A DNA stretch of 64,000 nucleotides from Parashewanella sp049608225. Lineage in GTDB: Bacteria; Pseudomonadota; Gammaproteobacteria; Enterobacterales; Shewanellaceae. The translations under genes were made by a program, and so were the position numbers. The notes below the pieces were generated by a model. The model ran no database searches and was not told the DNA's origin. It was given only the letters and a program-made list of their open reading frames with translations. Location: assembly GCA_049608225.1 (NCBI GenBank), contig JBMYXI010000001.1:81323-145322 (forward strand), in the 5' to 3' direction. Of the stretch, positions 25,699 to 34,507 are shown piece after piece. Numbering within the stretch: position 1 is the first letter of the stretch; every line of letters starts with the position of its first letter.

Positions 25699-26904
25699 CT
25701 AATTCAATGAGTAGTTAAACTTACATTCATTGATAAACTTAGGCTTCATAGATGCCAGTATACAATGCGTACTCGCCTTTCCAATTAGATAAACAACTTC
25801 GATGACAAATTGCTTTGACTCCGTAGCATACACTCTAAAGATTGCTGGGCTGCAAGCTCTAGCACTTCTAGACTCTTCCTTTTGACGAGAGTCAATCACA
25901 AAAGTAGATGTCGATTTTGCAAGAATTAAAAAATCATGGTTTGACTTTAGGTGTTCATTTACTTTGCTAAATAATTGCATTGGCTCTACAGGCGCAGACA
26001 AATCTTGCCCACTGAGTATCTCATCTTTATTTACAGTACGAATCTTCGTAAAACGTAGCTGATGTTGGCTAATATATCGACCTGTTAACCTTTCTAGTTC
26101 AGAGTGAGCACCAAAAAGCTGAAATGCCTCTTTTCTCCAGTTTTCGGTTAATAAATTTTCAATTGTTTCTGTTTGGTGTTGAGATAAGTGAGCCGAAATG
26201 GCGCTTTCAATACCATCAAGATCATCGATTACTCCTGCCGAAAAGGACTCCGTTTTTGTTCCTGATGCAACTGTTATCGTAACGGCTGCCCTCCCTTCTG
26301 TAGCTAGTTTCCTTAATGTAAAATGATTTAAACTCCTGTCAAAAACGCTAGCCAATCGAGTTTCAAGCTTCAAGAGTTCATTGTCTTCTAACTTACTGTA
26401 TTGTTTAACCAAGCTGGATAATAATACTTGTGGGATTTCGCATTGAGAATAATCAACTCTTTTGGGAGCGACTTCTGAAAACAGTAATTTAAAATGAAAA
26501 AAATGCGGCTTAAATAAAAGAACAAGTAATCCTACATCTCCTGTTTTGGGATCCATGCTTATTACCAACTCGTGCTGGAATTTATCCTTCAATGTCGAAC
26601 GAAGCTCTATAAATTCAAACATTCGGCTAACATTTCTTCGCTCAGCATCAAAAATCAACAACAGTTTACCAATAACTTGTTGATAGTTAATATCAAACTT
26701 AGAAATAAATTCATCGTTAAAGTAACTTGATGAGATAAATAATTGTTCGATTTTTGTTGCATCAGCGCCAGCAACCATTGCAGAAGTGAACTCATTATCT
26801 TTTTGAGCTAAGCGTTCCTGCTCTATACTCTCTGCAGTAACTCTTGCATCAAATTCAGGTAATCGTACTAGCGGAGTTCGAACGCTTAATGCCATTGTTG
26901 CCAT
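25699..26904 (-). CDS. Hypothetical protein (401 residues)
   Basis: No family is recognised. The protein is mixed alpha/beta, without signal peptide or membrane segments. The N-terminal ~40 residues are polar, with MALSVRTPLVRLPEF and a charged helix. A C-terminal part (about 300-400) is beta-rich. An internal ATG three codons in (26895) is an alternative start. It lies divergent to the acyltransferase genes and convergent with comM. Composition and lack of known homologues resemble the other orphan genes of this window. Confidence 0.65.
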   Translation of the reverse strand: MATMALSVRTPLVRLPEFDARVTAESIEQERLAQKDNEFTSAMVAGADATKIEQLFISSSYFNDEFISKFDINYQQVIGKLLLIFDAERRNVSRMFEFIELRSTLKDKFQHELVISMDPKTGDVGLLVLLFKPHFFHFKLLFSEVAPKRVDYSQCEIPQVLLSSLVKQYSKLEDNELLKLETRLASVFDRSLNHFTLRKLATEGRAAVTITVASGTKTESFSAGVIDDLDGIESAISAHLSQHQTETIENLLTENWRKEAFQLFGAHSELERLTGRYISQHQLRFTKIRTVNKDEILSGQDLSAPVEPMQLFSKVNEHLKSNHDFLILAKSTSTFVIDSRQKEESRSARACSPAIFRVYATESKQFVIEVVYLIGKASTHCILASMKPKFINECKFNYSLN

Positions 26905-27109
26905 TGCCTAAGGATTAAATCTGCCTAACTTAATAAGTACAACAAAAAAAATGCAATCTCAAAACTAATTACTATTTCGTCAGCTTTGTTACAAATGTTA
27001 ACTGCATAATCGATTCAATTTATAAAGGTCCTCGGCTACATTTTGATTTTGCTGTTCTCGCCCCTTCTAGGTAAAATGGTGCCTTTACCTTCAACATAGA
27101 GCGATTTTT

Positions 27110-28000
27110 GTGTCATTGATTAAAGGTGTTCTCGCCTTCAGCTGCTACGTCATCAATACTTTTTTTTGGATGGTGCCAATATTATCCTTTGGCGTATTGA
27201 AACTTGTGCCGATTAGAGCCTGCATTAAGCTTAGTAATTATGTATTAGATTACAGCGCCACAGGTTGGATTTCTGTAAATACGTTTATTGAAAAAATATT
27301 CCACCCTGTTCAGGTTCACATTAGTGGTAGCAATGATTTTTCAAAAAACGATTGGTACATGGTGTTAGCGAATCATCAATCCTGGGTTGATATTTTAGTA
27401 CTACAACGCGTGTTCAATCGTAACATTCCTTTTCTCAAATTTTTCCTAAAGAAAGAACTGCTTTATGTGCCTGTACTCGGTCTCGCTTGGTGGGCACTGG
27501 ATTTCCCTTTTATGCGCCGCTACACCACAGGGCAACTGCGCAAGAATCCAAAATTAAAAGGTAAAGATATCGAGATCACTCGCAAGGCCTGTGAAAAGTT
27601 TAAACACAAGCCTGTAAGCATTATGAATTTCGTCGAAGGAACTCGTTACACTAAGGAAAAACATCAACAGCAGAATTCGCCTTTTGAACACTTACTGCGA
27701 CCAAAGGCTGGCGGCTTAGCATTCGCCTTGAGTAGTATGGATGAGTGCATAAATAAGTTGATTGATGTTACTGTTTACTACCCTGAGGCAACGCCAAGCT
27801 TTTGGCATTACATCAGCGGTCAAGTAAAACAGGTTTATGTTCACATTGAACTTAGCGATATTACCAATGAAATGCGTGGTGATTACGCCAAAGATCGCGA
27901 ATTTAAGAAACGTTTTCAACAAATACTCAATGAGCGTTGGATGCAAAAAGATCAAATCATATCAAGGCTAAAAGACCAATCGAAGGAAGGAATGCAGTAA
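27110..28000 (+). CDS. Lysophospholipid acyltransferase-like protein, copy 1
   Basis: 296 residues from GTG 27110. It is a member of the PlsC/LPLAT family, nearest in form to E. coli YihG. An N-terminal hydrophobic region (about 5-32) anchors it in the inner membrane. The catalytic NHQSWVD (HX4D) and the acceptor-binding FVEGTRYT are intact, as is the PFMRR segment. It would transfer an acyl chain from acyl-ACP or acyl-CoA to a lysophospholipid. It is followed after 2 bp by a paralogue, so the two form a tandem pair. Confidence 0.88.
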   Translation: MSLIKGVLAFSCYVINTFFWMVPILSFGVLKLVPIRACIKLSNYVLDYSATGWISVNTFIEKIFHPVQVHISGSNDFSKNDWYMVLANHQSWVDILVLQRVFNRNIPFLKFFLKKELLYVPVLGLAWWALDFPFMRRYTTGQLRKNPKLKGKDIEITRKACEKFKHKPVSIMNFVEGTRYTKEKHQQQNSPFEHLLRPKAGGLAFALSSMDECINKLIDVTVYYPEATPSFWHYISGQVKQVYVHIELSDITNEMRGDYAKDREFKKRFQQILNERWMQKDQIISRLKDQSKEGMQ

Positions 28001-28002
28001 GT

Positions 28003-28911
28003 ATGTTAAGTTTTTTACCCGCCCCTATTTTGTACTTTTTAAGTGGCTTTTTACTTATTATCAATACCGCTTTTTGGTCGAGTATTTTGATTTTAGGTGG
28101 CGTTGTTAAGTTCGCATTACCTTTCCGATTTATACAAATTCCATTATCTAAACTACTGGACAAATGTATGTATGGTTGGGTATGTGGCAATGGTCTTATC
28201 CTTAAACTGACATCCAATATCGAATGGGATATCCAAGGGCTCGATGGGTTAGATAAGAATTCATGGTATCTAGTATTTTGTAATCATATTAGTGGGTTTG
28301 ATATTGCAGCCCAAACTTATGTGTTACGTAACCATATCCCAATGTTGAAGTTCTTTTTAAAACGCGAATTACTCTTTGTGCCTTTTATGGGCTTAGGCTG
28401 CTGGGCGCTCAACATGCCGTTTATGAATCGTACCAGTCCACAAAAATTAAAAAAGAATCCAGCGTTGCGTGGTAAAGATCTCGAAACCACTCGTCGCTCG
28501 TGCGAAAAGTTTAAATCATTACCCACAAGCATTATGAACTATGTTGAAGGCAGTCGCTTTACTGAGGTAAAACGCCAAAGACAAAATTCCCCCTATCAAC
28601 ATTTACTTAAACCCAAAAGCGGCGGTATTGCATTTGCCCTGTCTGCCATGGGCGAGCAATTTGATAAAGTTTTGAACATGACTTTAGTGTATCCAGATGA
28701 AGAGCAAGAAGTGTTAAAGACAGCCCTGTCAGGCAAACTGAAAAAGGTTGTTGTACGTATTGAAGCCATGCCCGTTCCAAAAATAGATGCAAAAGAATAC
28801 ATGGATAACAACCAGTGCCGAGTAGAGTTTCAACGCTGGTTAAATGATATTTGGGCAAAGAAAGATGAGCAAATAGAAGATATTTTACAACAACACTCTA
28901 AAGACAAATGA
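28003..28911 (+). CDS. Lysophospholipid acyltransferase-like protein, copy 2
   Basis: 302 residues. The start is ATG 28003 (MLSFLPAPILYF), because AAGGAA lies about 10 nt upstream. The open frame extends earlier but overlaps the preceding gene out of frame. It has an N-terminal helix region, NHISGFD (HX4D) and YVEGSRFT. It is clearly paralogous to the gene before it: both have KFFLKRELLxVPxxGL-type and LRGKDLETTRR-type segments. The pair probably arose by local duplication and may differ in acyl or acceptor preference. Confidence 0.88.
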   Translation: MLSFLPAPILYFLSGFLLIINTAFWSSILILGGVVKFALPFRFIQIPLSKLLDKCMYGWVCGNGLILKLTSNIEWDIQGLDGLDKNSWYLVFCNHISGFDIAAQTYVLRNHIPMLKFFLKRELLFVPFMGLGCWALNMPFMNRTSPQKLKKNPALRGKDLETTRRSCEKFKSLPTSIMNYVEGSRFTEVKRQRQNSPYQHLLKPKSGGIAFALSAMGEQFDKVLNMTLVYPDEEQEVLKTALSGKLKKVVVRIEAMPVPKIDAKEYMDNNQCRVEFQRWLNDIWAKKDEQIEDILQQHSKDK

Positions 28912-28935
28912 TTAACCTGAATTCAGAGTAATCAT

Positions 28936-28970
28936 AGGGGGCGTCATTAGCTGAAAGCGCCCTCCTTAAT
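28936..28970 (+). terminator. Putative terminator after the acyltransferase pair
   Basis: GGGGGCG at 28937-28943 pairs with CGCCCTC at 28958-28964, with one wobble, around a 14-nt loop. TTAATTT follows, a weak T-run. Confidence 0.6.
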
Positions 28971-29294
28971 TTCAAACAACAAATCGTTCACAGTGCCTAA
29001 AAAAGTACAGTTCAGAGCTAGAATACAGCCTTTGTCATAAAGCCTTAATAATTTGTTTTTATGCTGTAATATTCCTAAATCGGAAAGAATTAAGCAATGA
29101 TAACTGTGTTTTCAATTAAGTAGAGGAATAAAACTGTCAGATACTTGACGCTAGTAGCATGATTGTTAGAGAATTATCAAATGTGGCTGTCATTGTACTT
29201 AATCTAAGTACGTCAATGCGAAATATCGCAAAAATCATCCCTCTCTAGACTTAGAAAAAAAGCATTAGGGAATAATAACGATAAAGGCGATTCG
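28971..29294 (+). promoter_or_regulatory. Upstream region of the MSHA locus
   Basis: About 320 bp without a gene, between the acyltransferase terminator and mshI. It is AT-rich and must hold the promoter of the assembly genes. I cannot assign -35/-10 boxes with confidence. AAAGGCG before the mshI ATG is the likely ribosome-binding site. Confidence 0.5.
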
Positions 29295-30194
29295 ATGGAT
29301 AACATACTGAGAAAAATGACTTTTTGGCGTAAACAAAAATCAGTTTTCACCTTAGGTCTATATTTAACTCAGAGCTCTCTATGGCTGTACTGCCCTGAGA
29401 CCAACGAACAAGCACCCATTTGTCGTGAAATCCCTGTTGATAACAACCAATGGAAAAGTGCATTTTCTATCGTGGCAGCAGATTACCCGAATGCCAGCAT
29501 CCAACTTGTATTGGGGTTTGGTCGCTATCAACTTTTACAAATTGATAAACCCGCCGCCGACGAAGACACAATATCCCAAGTATTGTTAATGGCAGTGAAA
29601 GATCTTGTTACTTACCCCATTCACGAGATCCACTTGGATCACTTCGCCAGCCCACAGCCTAACAAAGTCAATGTCGTTGTGTGTGAACGCTCTAAGTTGC
29701 AATCATTAATTGTTGCAGCACAAGAGGCTGGCTTGTCATTCAACGGGATCAGCATTGAAGAATTAATGCTGACACATCTATATACGCAAGACGGTGCGAT
29801 TGATGATTCTGCGCGGTTGATACTTTTCCAAAAAAATAACAGTGAACTACTGTTGGCAATCATTAAGTCTGGTGAACTATTACTACAGAGAAGAGTACGT
29901 GGGTTCCATGCGCTTGATGCAATGACCCGTGAAGATATCGCCTATGGTGTTGCTGATAACTTAAGTATTGAGATCCAACGCTCGATGGACTTTTATGAGA
30001 GCCAGCTGCGCCAAGCGCCAGTTAGCCAAATTCAAGTACTGGTCGAAAACATCGGAGAACCACTGGCACAAGCACTCGATAATAATTTTGGTCAATCGGT
30101 TCAAGCTATGACTTCAACAAGCATGAACGAATTAATTGCTCAATTAGCACTAAAAGAGCATGAGTTGGAGGCCATGAATGAAAAACAGGATTAA
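29295..30194 (+). CDS. mshI: MSHA biogenesis protein MshI (PilM-like)
   Basis: 299 residues, first gene of the MSHA locus. It is a cytoplasmic actin-like ATPase-fold protein equivalent to PilM/GspL-N. It would connect the assembly ATPase with the inner-membrane PilN/PilO-like proteins. The segment VLGFGRYQLLQIDKP and the later RLILFQKNNSELLLAIIKSGELLLQR-type strand repeats fit the family (residue runs shortened). It overlaps the next gene by 17 bp. In V. cholerae mshH precedes mshI; here that position holds acyltransferase genes. Confidence 0.88.
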   Translation: MDNILRKMTFWRKQKSVFTLGLYLTQSSLWLYCPETNEQAPICREIPVDNNQWKSAFSIVAADYPNASIQLVLGFGRYQLLQIDKPAADEDTISQVLLMAVKDLVTYPIHEIHLDHFASPQPNKVNVVVCERSKLQSLIVAAQEAGLSFNGISIEELMLTHLYTQDGAIDDSARLILFQKNNSELLLAIIKSGELLLQRRVRGFHALDAMTREDIAYGVADNLSIEIQRSMDFYESQLRQAPVSQIQVLVENIGEPLAQALDNNFGQSVQAMTSTSMNELIAQLALKEHELEAMNEKQD

Positions 30195-30885
30195 CCTTTA
30201 TTCCGAGTCATTATTGCCACAAAAACTGCGTTTATCTTTTACTCGTTTGTTGACATTGTGCGTACTATTGGGCTTAGTATTAGCTGCTAGCGCAGCCTAC
30301 CTTAATCACCAGCTTGAGCAATTGAACCAATCTGTTGCTGTTGCCGAACAACTAAAAATAGCTAATCAATCACAAGTGGATCTATTTGAACAAGAGTTAG
30401 GTGCGCTAATGCCCTCACCCAAGTTAGTTGAACAAGTTGAATTACGGCAAAAGCAACTGAAAGTGAAGGATCAACTTATCAGTAAACTCAGTGATCGTAA
30501 CGATATCAGAAGTAAAAGCTACTTAGGCTTGCTGACGGATCTTGCAAAAAGTACCAATGGCGATATTTGGCTCACTCAGTTTTCTGAAAATGAAGATAAA
30601 TTGTTATTAAAAGGCCGAACTCGTAATCCCGCTGCCGTACCTCACTGGATTGATAATTTACGCCATACTCAATCTTTCTCCGGTCGTTCATTCGGAGCCA
30701 TTCGCTTATCAAGGGTAAAAGATAACACTGCATTACTTGAATTTGCGTTGAGTACCGATGCACTGCAACTCGAAGAACCAGAAGTAGAAAAACCAACAAC
30801 AACTTATAAACCTCCCATACAAATACCTGGAGTTCTGTTGCCTATGCCTCAATTACCCAACGATGAAACTAAGGGGCAGCAATGA
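30178..30885 (+). CDS. MSHA biogenesis PilN-like protein
   Basis: 235 residues with the PilN layout. A short cytoplasmic tail with KNRINLYSESLLP, the motif that docks into the PilM-like partner, is followed by one membrane helix (about 20-42). A coiled coil and a periplasmic ferredoxin-like domain come next. Some annotations call it MshI2. GGAGG lies 6 nt before the ATG, inside the end of mshI, and the gene overlaps mshJ by 4 bp. It forms part of the inner-membrane alignment complex. Confidence 0.85.
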   Translation: MKNRINLYSESLLPQKLRLSFTRLLTLCVLLGLVLAASAAYLNHQLEQLNQSVAVAEQLKIANQSQVDLFEQELGALMPSPKLVEQVELRQKQLKVKDQLISKLSDRNDIRSKSYLGLLTDLAKSTNGDIWLTQFSENEDKLLLKGRTRNPAAVPHWIDNLRHTQSFSGRSFGAIRLSRVKDNTALLEFALSTDALQLEEPEVEKPTTTYKPPIQIPGVLLPMPQLPNDETKGQQ

Positions 30886-31538
30886 AACAACAATTAATAA
30901 CGTTAGCCGAAAAGTTTGAATCACTGAGTCGACGCGAACGAGTCTTAGTGACGTTAACATTAGTTGCGGCTATCTGCTTTGCCGCTTTTCAACCTATCGA
31001 TTCAATGCTGAAGCAACAACGGTTAATCCAGCAACAATTAGCTGGGCTAATGTCAGAAAATGAAGCGGTACAAATGATGATTTCGAATTATCAAAATCGT
31101 TTGCAATTAGACCCAAATGAAGATTATCGCAATCAATTACAATCATTAAAGGCACAACATCAACAGCTCGATGAGCAATTAGGTGATCAAGTTGTCGACA
31201 TGGTACCGCCAGAGTATATGCCAGCGTTGTTACAACAAATATTGACCAAAACCAAAGGCGTAAAGCTTACAGGTCTCTCTTCTATTGAACCAGAGCCGAT
31301 GCTAAATGCAGATGATCCTGATTCAATTAACCTGTATCGTCATGGTTTAAAGTTGTCGATGACCGGCAGCTACTTTAGTTTTTTAACCTTTGTATCTGAA
31401 GTGGATAAGCTCCCCAATCGTTTGTATTGGAAACGATTAAATTACAAAGTTGACACTTACCCTAACGCAAAAATTGAACTAGAGCTGTATACCTTAAGTT
31501 TAAACAAGGAGTTCCTCAGTGTCGCTAAACAGCAATAA
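30882..31538 (+). CDS. mshJ: MSHA biogenesis protein MshJ (PilO/GspM-like)
   Basis: 218 residues. A short cytoplasmic N-terminus (SLSRRERVLVTLTL), one membrane helix (about 21-38), a coiled coil with many Gln and Leu, and a periplasmic domain match PilO/GspM partners of PilN-like proteins. The SRRERVL motif is characteristic. Its end overlaps mshK by 20 bp. Confidence 0.88.
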   Translation: MKQQLITLAEKFESLSRRERVLVTLTLVAAICFAAFQPIDSMLKQQRLIQQQLAGLMSENEAVQMMISNYQNRLQLDPNEDYRNQLQSLKAQHQQLDEQLGDQVVDMVPPEYMPALLQQILTKTKGVKLTGLSSIEPEPMLNADDPDSINLYRHGLKLSMTGSYFSFLTFVSEVDKLPNRLYWKRLNYKVDTYPNAKIELELYTLSLNKEFLSVAKQQ

Positions 31539-31860
31539 ATACTTTATCTGGGTGCTCACAATTACTTGCACACTATTGCTCAGCGATATGGCTCACGCTG
31601 AACGTTTACAAGATCCAACCAAGCCAAATAACTACATTCGCCCAATGGCTTCGATTAGAGCCGTCACGGGTGAAGCAGTATTAAATAGCATTATCACTGG
31701 CACACCAACACTGGCAGTGATCAATCAACAAATAAAAACCATTGGCGACAGAGTGCAAGGCAGCAAAATAACAAAAATAACATCTAACAGTGTTAGCTTA
31801 GCGGATGGACGAACTCTGGTTTTGTATCAGGGAGCTAACCTAGTGACAGGGAATAAATAA
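31519..31860 (+). CDS. mshK: MSHA biogenesis protein MshK (PilP-like)
   Basis: 113 residues from GTG 31519, with GGAG a few bases upstream. A signal peptide or anchor ends near MAHAERLQDPTKP; the D-P-T-K/R-P motif is typical of PilP/MshK. The remaining part (VLNSIITGTPTLAVINQ, IGDRVQGSKITKI, LYQGANLV) forms the small beta domain that links the inner-membrane complex to the secretin MshL, encoded next. Confidence 0.85.
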   Translation: MSLNSNKYFIWVLTITCTLLLSDMAHAERLQDPTKPNNYIRPMASIRAVTGEAVLNSIITGTPTLAVINQQIKTIGDRVQGSKITKITSNSVSLADGRTLVLYQGANLVTGNK

Positions 31861-31861
31861 A

Positions 31862-33583
31862 ATGAAATTAAATCAATATGTGGTCTTTTTTCTGTCCATC
31901 TCGTTAGTGGGTTGTCAGGTTAATACAGAGCTTCGCAAACATAAGCAACCAAGCATTGCCCAAGAACAATTGCAGCAAGCGATTGCCACTCATGCTCCTC
32001 AAGCATCATCTAAACTGCCGCCGGCATTACCTGCTGACGTACAGCAGGAAATACACTCAGACCTCTTGCAAACCGCCCAGCTGCCTGTTGCACAAGAGCG
32101 GCGTTTTGATGTTAACGCCAATGACGTAGATGCCAAGATTTTCTTTGCCAGCCTAATTCGTGGTACCCCCTTAAGCGTGGTGGTACACCCGAATGTCACT
32201 GGACAGATTTCCTTATCGTTGAAAGCGGTAACTCTTAATGAGGTACTGCAAGTTGTGCAAGATATTTACGGCTATGAGATCAACCGTGAAGGTCGTATTT
32301 TACGCATTTATCCTGCTGGACTTCGCACTGAAACCTTCCCGATCAATTATCTGTTTATGCAGCGCCAAGGCACCTCGTTAACTTCGATTAATTCAGGGCG
32401 TATTTCAGATAATCAAAACGGTGGTGGTGGCGGTGGTAACCGTAATAGCAGCAGTCGAAGTGAACGAACAGGTAGCCCTCTTAGTGAAAATAGTGAAAGA
32501 AATTCTCAATCAAACTCACAGAGTAACAGTGGCAACGGCACCTTCATTCGCTCTAGCAATGAAAACGACTTCTGGAAAGACTTAAAAGAAACCCTTACTG
32601 CTTTGATTGGAGAAGAAGGTGACGGACGTCAAGTGGTGGTCACGCCACAAGCAGGACTCGCCACCATTCGCGCTTATCCAGATGAACTACGTCAAGTTAA
32701 AACCTTTTTGTCAAAAGCAGAAAATCACTTACAACGCCAAGTGATTTTAGAAACCAAGATCATAGAAGTGACTTTATCTGACGGTTACCAGCAAGGGATC
32801 CGCTGGGAAAACATTGTTGATAAAAACGGTACGAATGGTAGATCTACATCACGCTTTTCTACAGGGTTAGGTCAGCCATTAACGGATGCGATATCAAAAA
32901 CCTTAGGTGGCACAGGGGCTTTCGGTTTTACCTTTGCCGATAGGAAGAACAATAACTTCAGCGCTATGATAAACCTATTAAAAACCCAAGGTGATGTCGA
33001 TGTGCTTTCCAGCCCCAGAGTCACGGCATCTAATAACCAAAAAGCCGTCATCAAAGTCGGTAATGACGAATACTTTGTGACGAATGTTTCATCTACAGTC
33101 GTCAATAACGGCGGCAGTAACTCTGCTGTTACCCAGCCTAATGTTGAACTAACGCCGTTTTTCTCGGGCATCGCTTTGGATGTAATGCCACAAATTGACG
33201 ATAATGGCGGCGTGCTCCTGCATGTTCATCCGTCGGTAATCAGTATTAATGAAGAAATAAAAAGCATTAACACGGGTGCTGAACAGCCCCTGCAATTACC
33301 ATTAGCTCAAAGCGAGATCCGTGAATCAGATACGGTGATCAAAGCCAACTCAGGTCAAATTGTAGTGATTGGCGGCTTAATGAAATCAGAAAAAAGTGAG
33401 CAAGTCTCAAAAGTGCCATTGTTAGGCGACATTCCGTTCTTAGGTGAAGCCTTTACCAATCGCCGTAAAATGAACAAGAAAACCGAATTAATTATTTTAC
33501 TTAAACCAACAGTGGTCGGTGAAGGCACATGGAAATCAGAGCTGGAACGTTCACAGCAATTATTAAATAAATGGTATCAATAG
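31862..33583 (+). CDS. mshL: MSHA secretin MshL
   Basis: 573 residues. The signal peptide ends in a lipobox, LVGC. An STN/N0-type domain (about 80-150) precedes a Ser/Asn/Gly-rich flexible stretch (about 175-230). An N1 domain and the secretin barrel (about 300-560) follow, with VDVLSSPRVTASNNQKAVIKVG and the final VPLLGDIPFLGEAF (runs shortened where needed). It forms the outer-membrane pore for the pilus. The low-complexity serine insert is longer than I would expect and may vary between strains. Confidence 0.95.
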   Translation: MKLNQYVVFFLSISLVGCQVNTELRKHKQPSIAQEQLQQAIATHAPQASSKLPPALPADVQQEIHSDLLQTAQLPVAQERRFDVNANDVDAKIFFASLIRGTPLSVVVHPNVTGQISLSLKAVTLNEVLQVVQDIYGYEINREGRILRIYPAGLRTETFPINYLFMQRQGTSLTSINSGRISDNQNGGGGGGNRNSSSRSERTGSPLSENSERNSQSNSQSNSGNGTFIRSSNENDFWKDLKETLTALIGEEGDGRQVVVTPQAGLATIRAYPDELRQVKTFLSKAENHLQRQVILETKIIEVTLSDGYQQGIRWENIVDKNGTNGRSTSRFSTGLGQPLTDAISKTLGGTGAFGFTFADRKNNNFSAMINLLKTQGDVDVLSSPRVTASNNQKAVIKVGNDEYFVTNVSSTVVNNGGSNSAVTQPNVELTPFFSGIALDVMPQIDDNGGVLLHVHPSVISINEEIKSINTGAEQPLQLPLAQSEIRESDTVIKANSGQIVVIGGLMKSEKSEQVSKVPLLGDIPFLGEAFTNRRKMNKKTELIILLKPTVVGEGTWKSELERSQQLLNKWYQ

Positions 33584-33589
33584 GCGTTT

Positions 33590-34507
33590 ATGTATCAACA
33601 GCACTTTGGCTTAACCGATTTACCTTTTTCACTGACACCCAATACCAGTTATTTCGTGCAGCTAGCGCCCCATGTTGAAGCGATGCAAGTGTTACAAACC
33701 GCACTGCAAATGGGCGAAGGTTTCATTAAGGTGACAGGGGAAGTTGGCAGCGGTAAAACGCTGTTGTGCCGAAAACTACTCAATGAGTTACCTGAAAACT
33801 TTCAATGTGCTTATGTACCTAACCCTTATTTGACTCCAGCAGAATTGAACTGGGCGTTAGCGAATGAGTTGGCCATTGATGTTGATGATAATACGAGCCA
33901 AATGCAACTGAGTAATTTGATCCAGCAGCGACTGTTTGAGCTTGCTATCCAAGGTAAAACCACGGTATTAGTACTCGATGAAGCCCAAGCAATTCCTGAC
34001 GATACTTTAGAAGCATTACGTTTATATACCAATCTGGAAACTGAACAACGCAAACTGCTGCACTTAGTTTTATTCGGTCAGCCCGAGCTTGATCAACGTC
34101 TTGCCACTAATAAATTTCGCCAATTACGCCAACGTATTAGTTTTAGCTACCAACTAAGATTGTTAACGGATGCCGAAGTGCATAATTACATCCAGCAACG
34201 ACTACGTGTTGCCGGATTAACGGGTGCTAGCGCGGTAACTGAAGCCATGTCGTCTATCATCGCCAAAGCAGCTAGAGGCACGCCAAGGCTTATCAACGTA
34301 TTAACCCATAAAGCGTTAATGGTGTGCTTTGGTGAAGGTGAATATCAACTGACACAAAACCATATAAAAGCCGCAGTATTGGACACTGAAGATGCCGTTA
34401 AAGGACAATTTAGTCTAAACAAACCATTATTGTTCAGTTTATTAGCCATAACTGTCATCGCCCTCGCCCTTGTAGTTGCCAGTCATTTTTATGGGAGCAT
34501 GCTATGA
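33590..34507 (+). CDS. mshM: MSHA biogenesis AAA ATPase MshM (ExeA-like)
   Basis: 305 residues. It begins YQQHFGLTDLPFSLTPNT, as in ExeA/MshM proteins. Walker A is GEVGSGKT (50-57), Walker B is VLVLDEAQ, and sensor 1 lies near LFGQPELDQRL. A single C-terminal membrane helix (about 281-303) anchors it. ExeA-type ATPases help place the secretin in the cell wall. It overlaps mshN by 4 bp. Confidence 0.93.
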   Translation: MYQQHFGLTDLPFSLTPNTSYFVQLAPHVEAMQVLQTALQMGEGFIKVTGEVGSGKTLLCRKLLNELPENFQCAYVPNPYLTPAELNWALANELAIDVDDNTSQMQLSNLIQQRLFELAIQGKTTVLVLDEAQAIPDDTLEALRLYTNLETEQRKLLHLVLFGQPELDQRLATNKFRQLRQRISFSYQLRLLTDAEVHNYIQQRLRVAGLTGASAVTEAMSSIIAKAARGTPRLINVLTHKALMVCFGEGEYQLTQNHIKAAVLDTEDAVKGQFSLNKPLLFSLLAITVIALALVVASHFYGSML

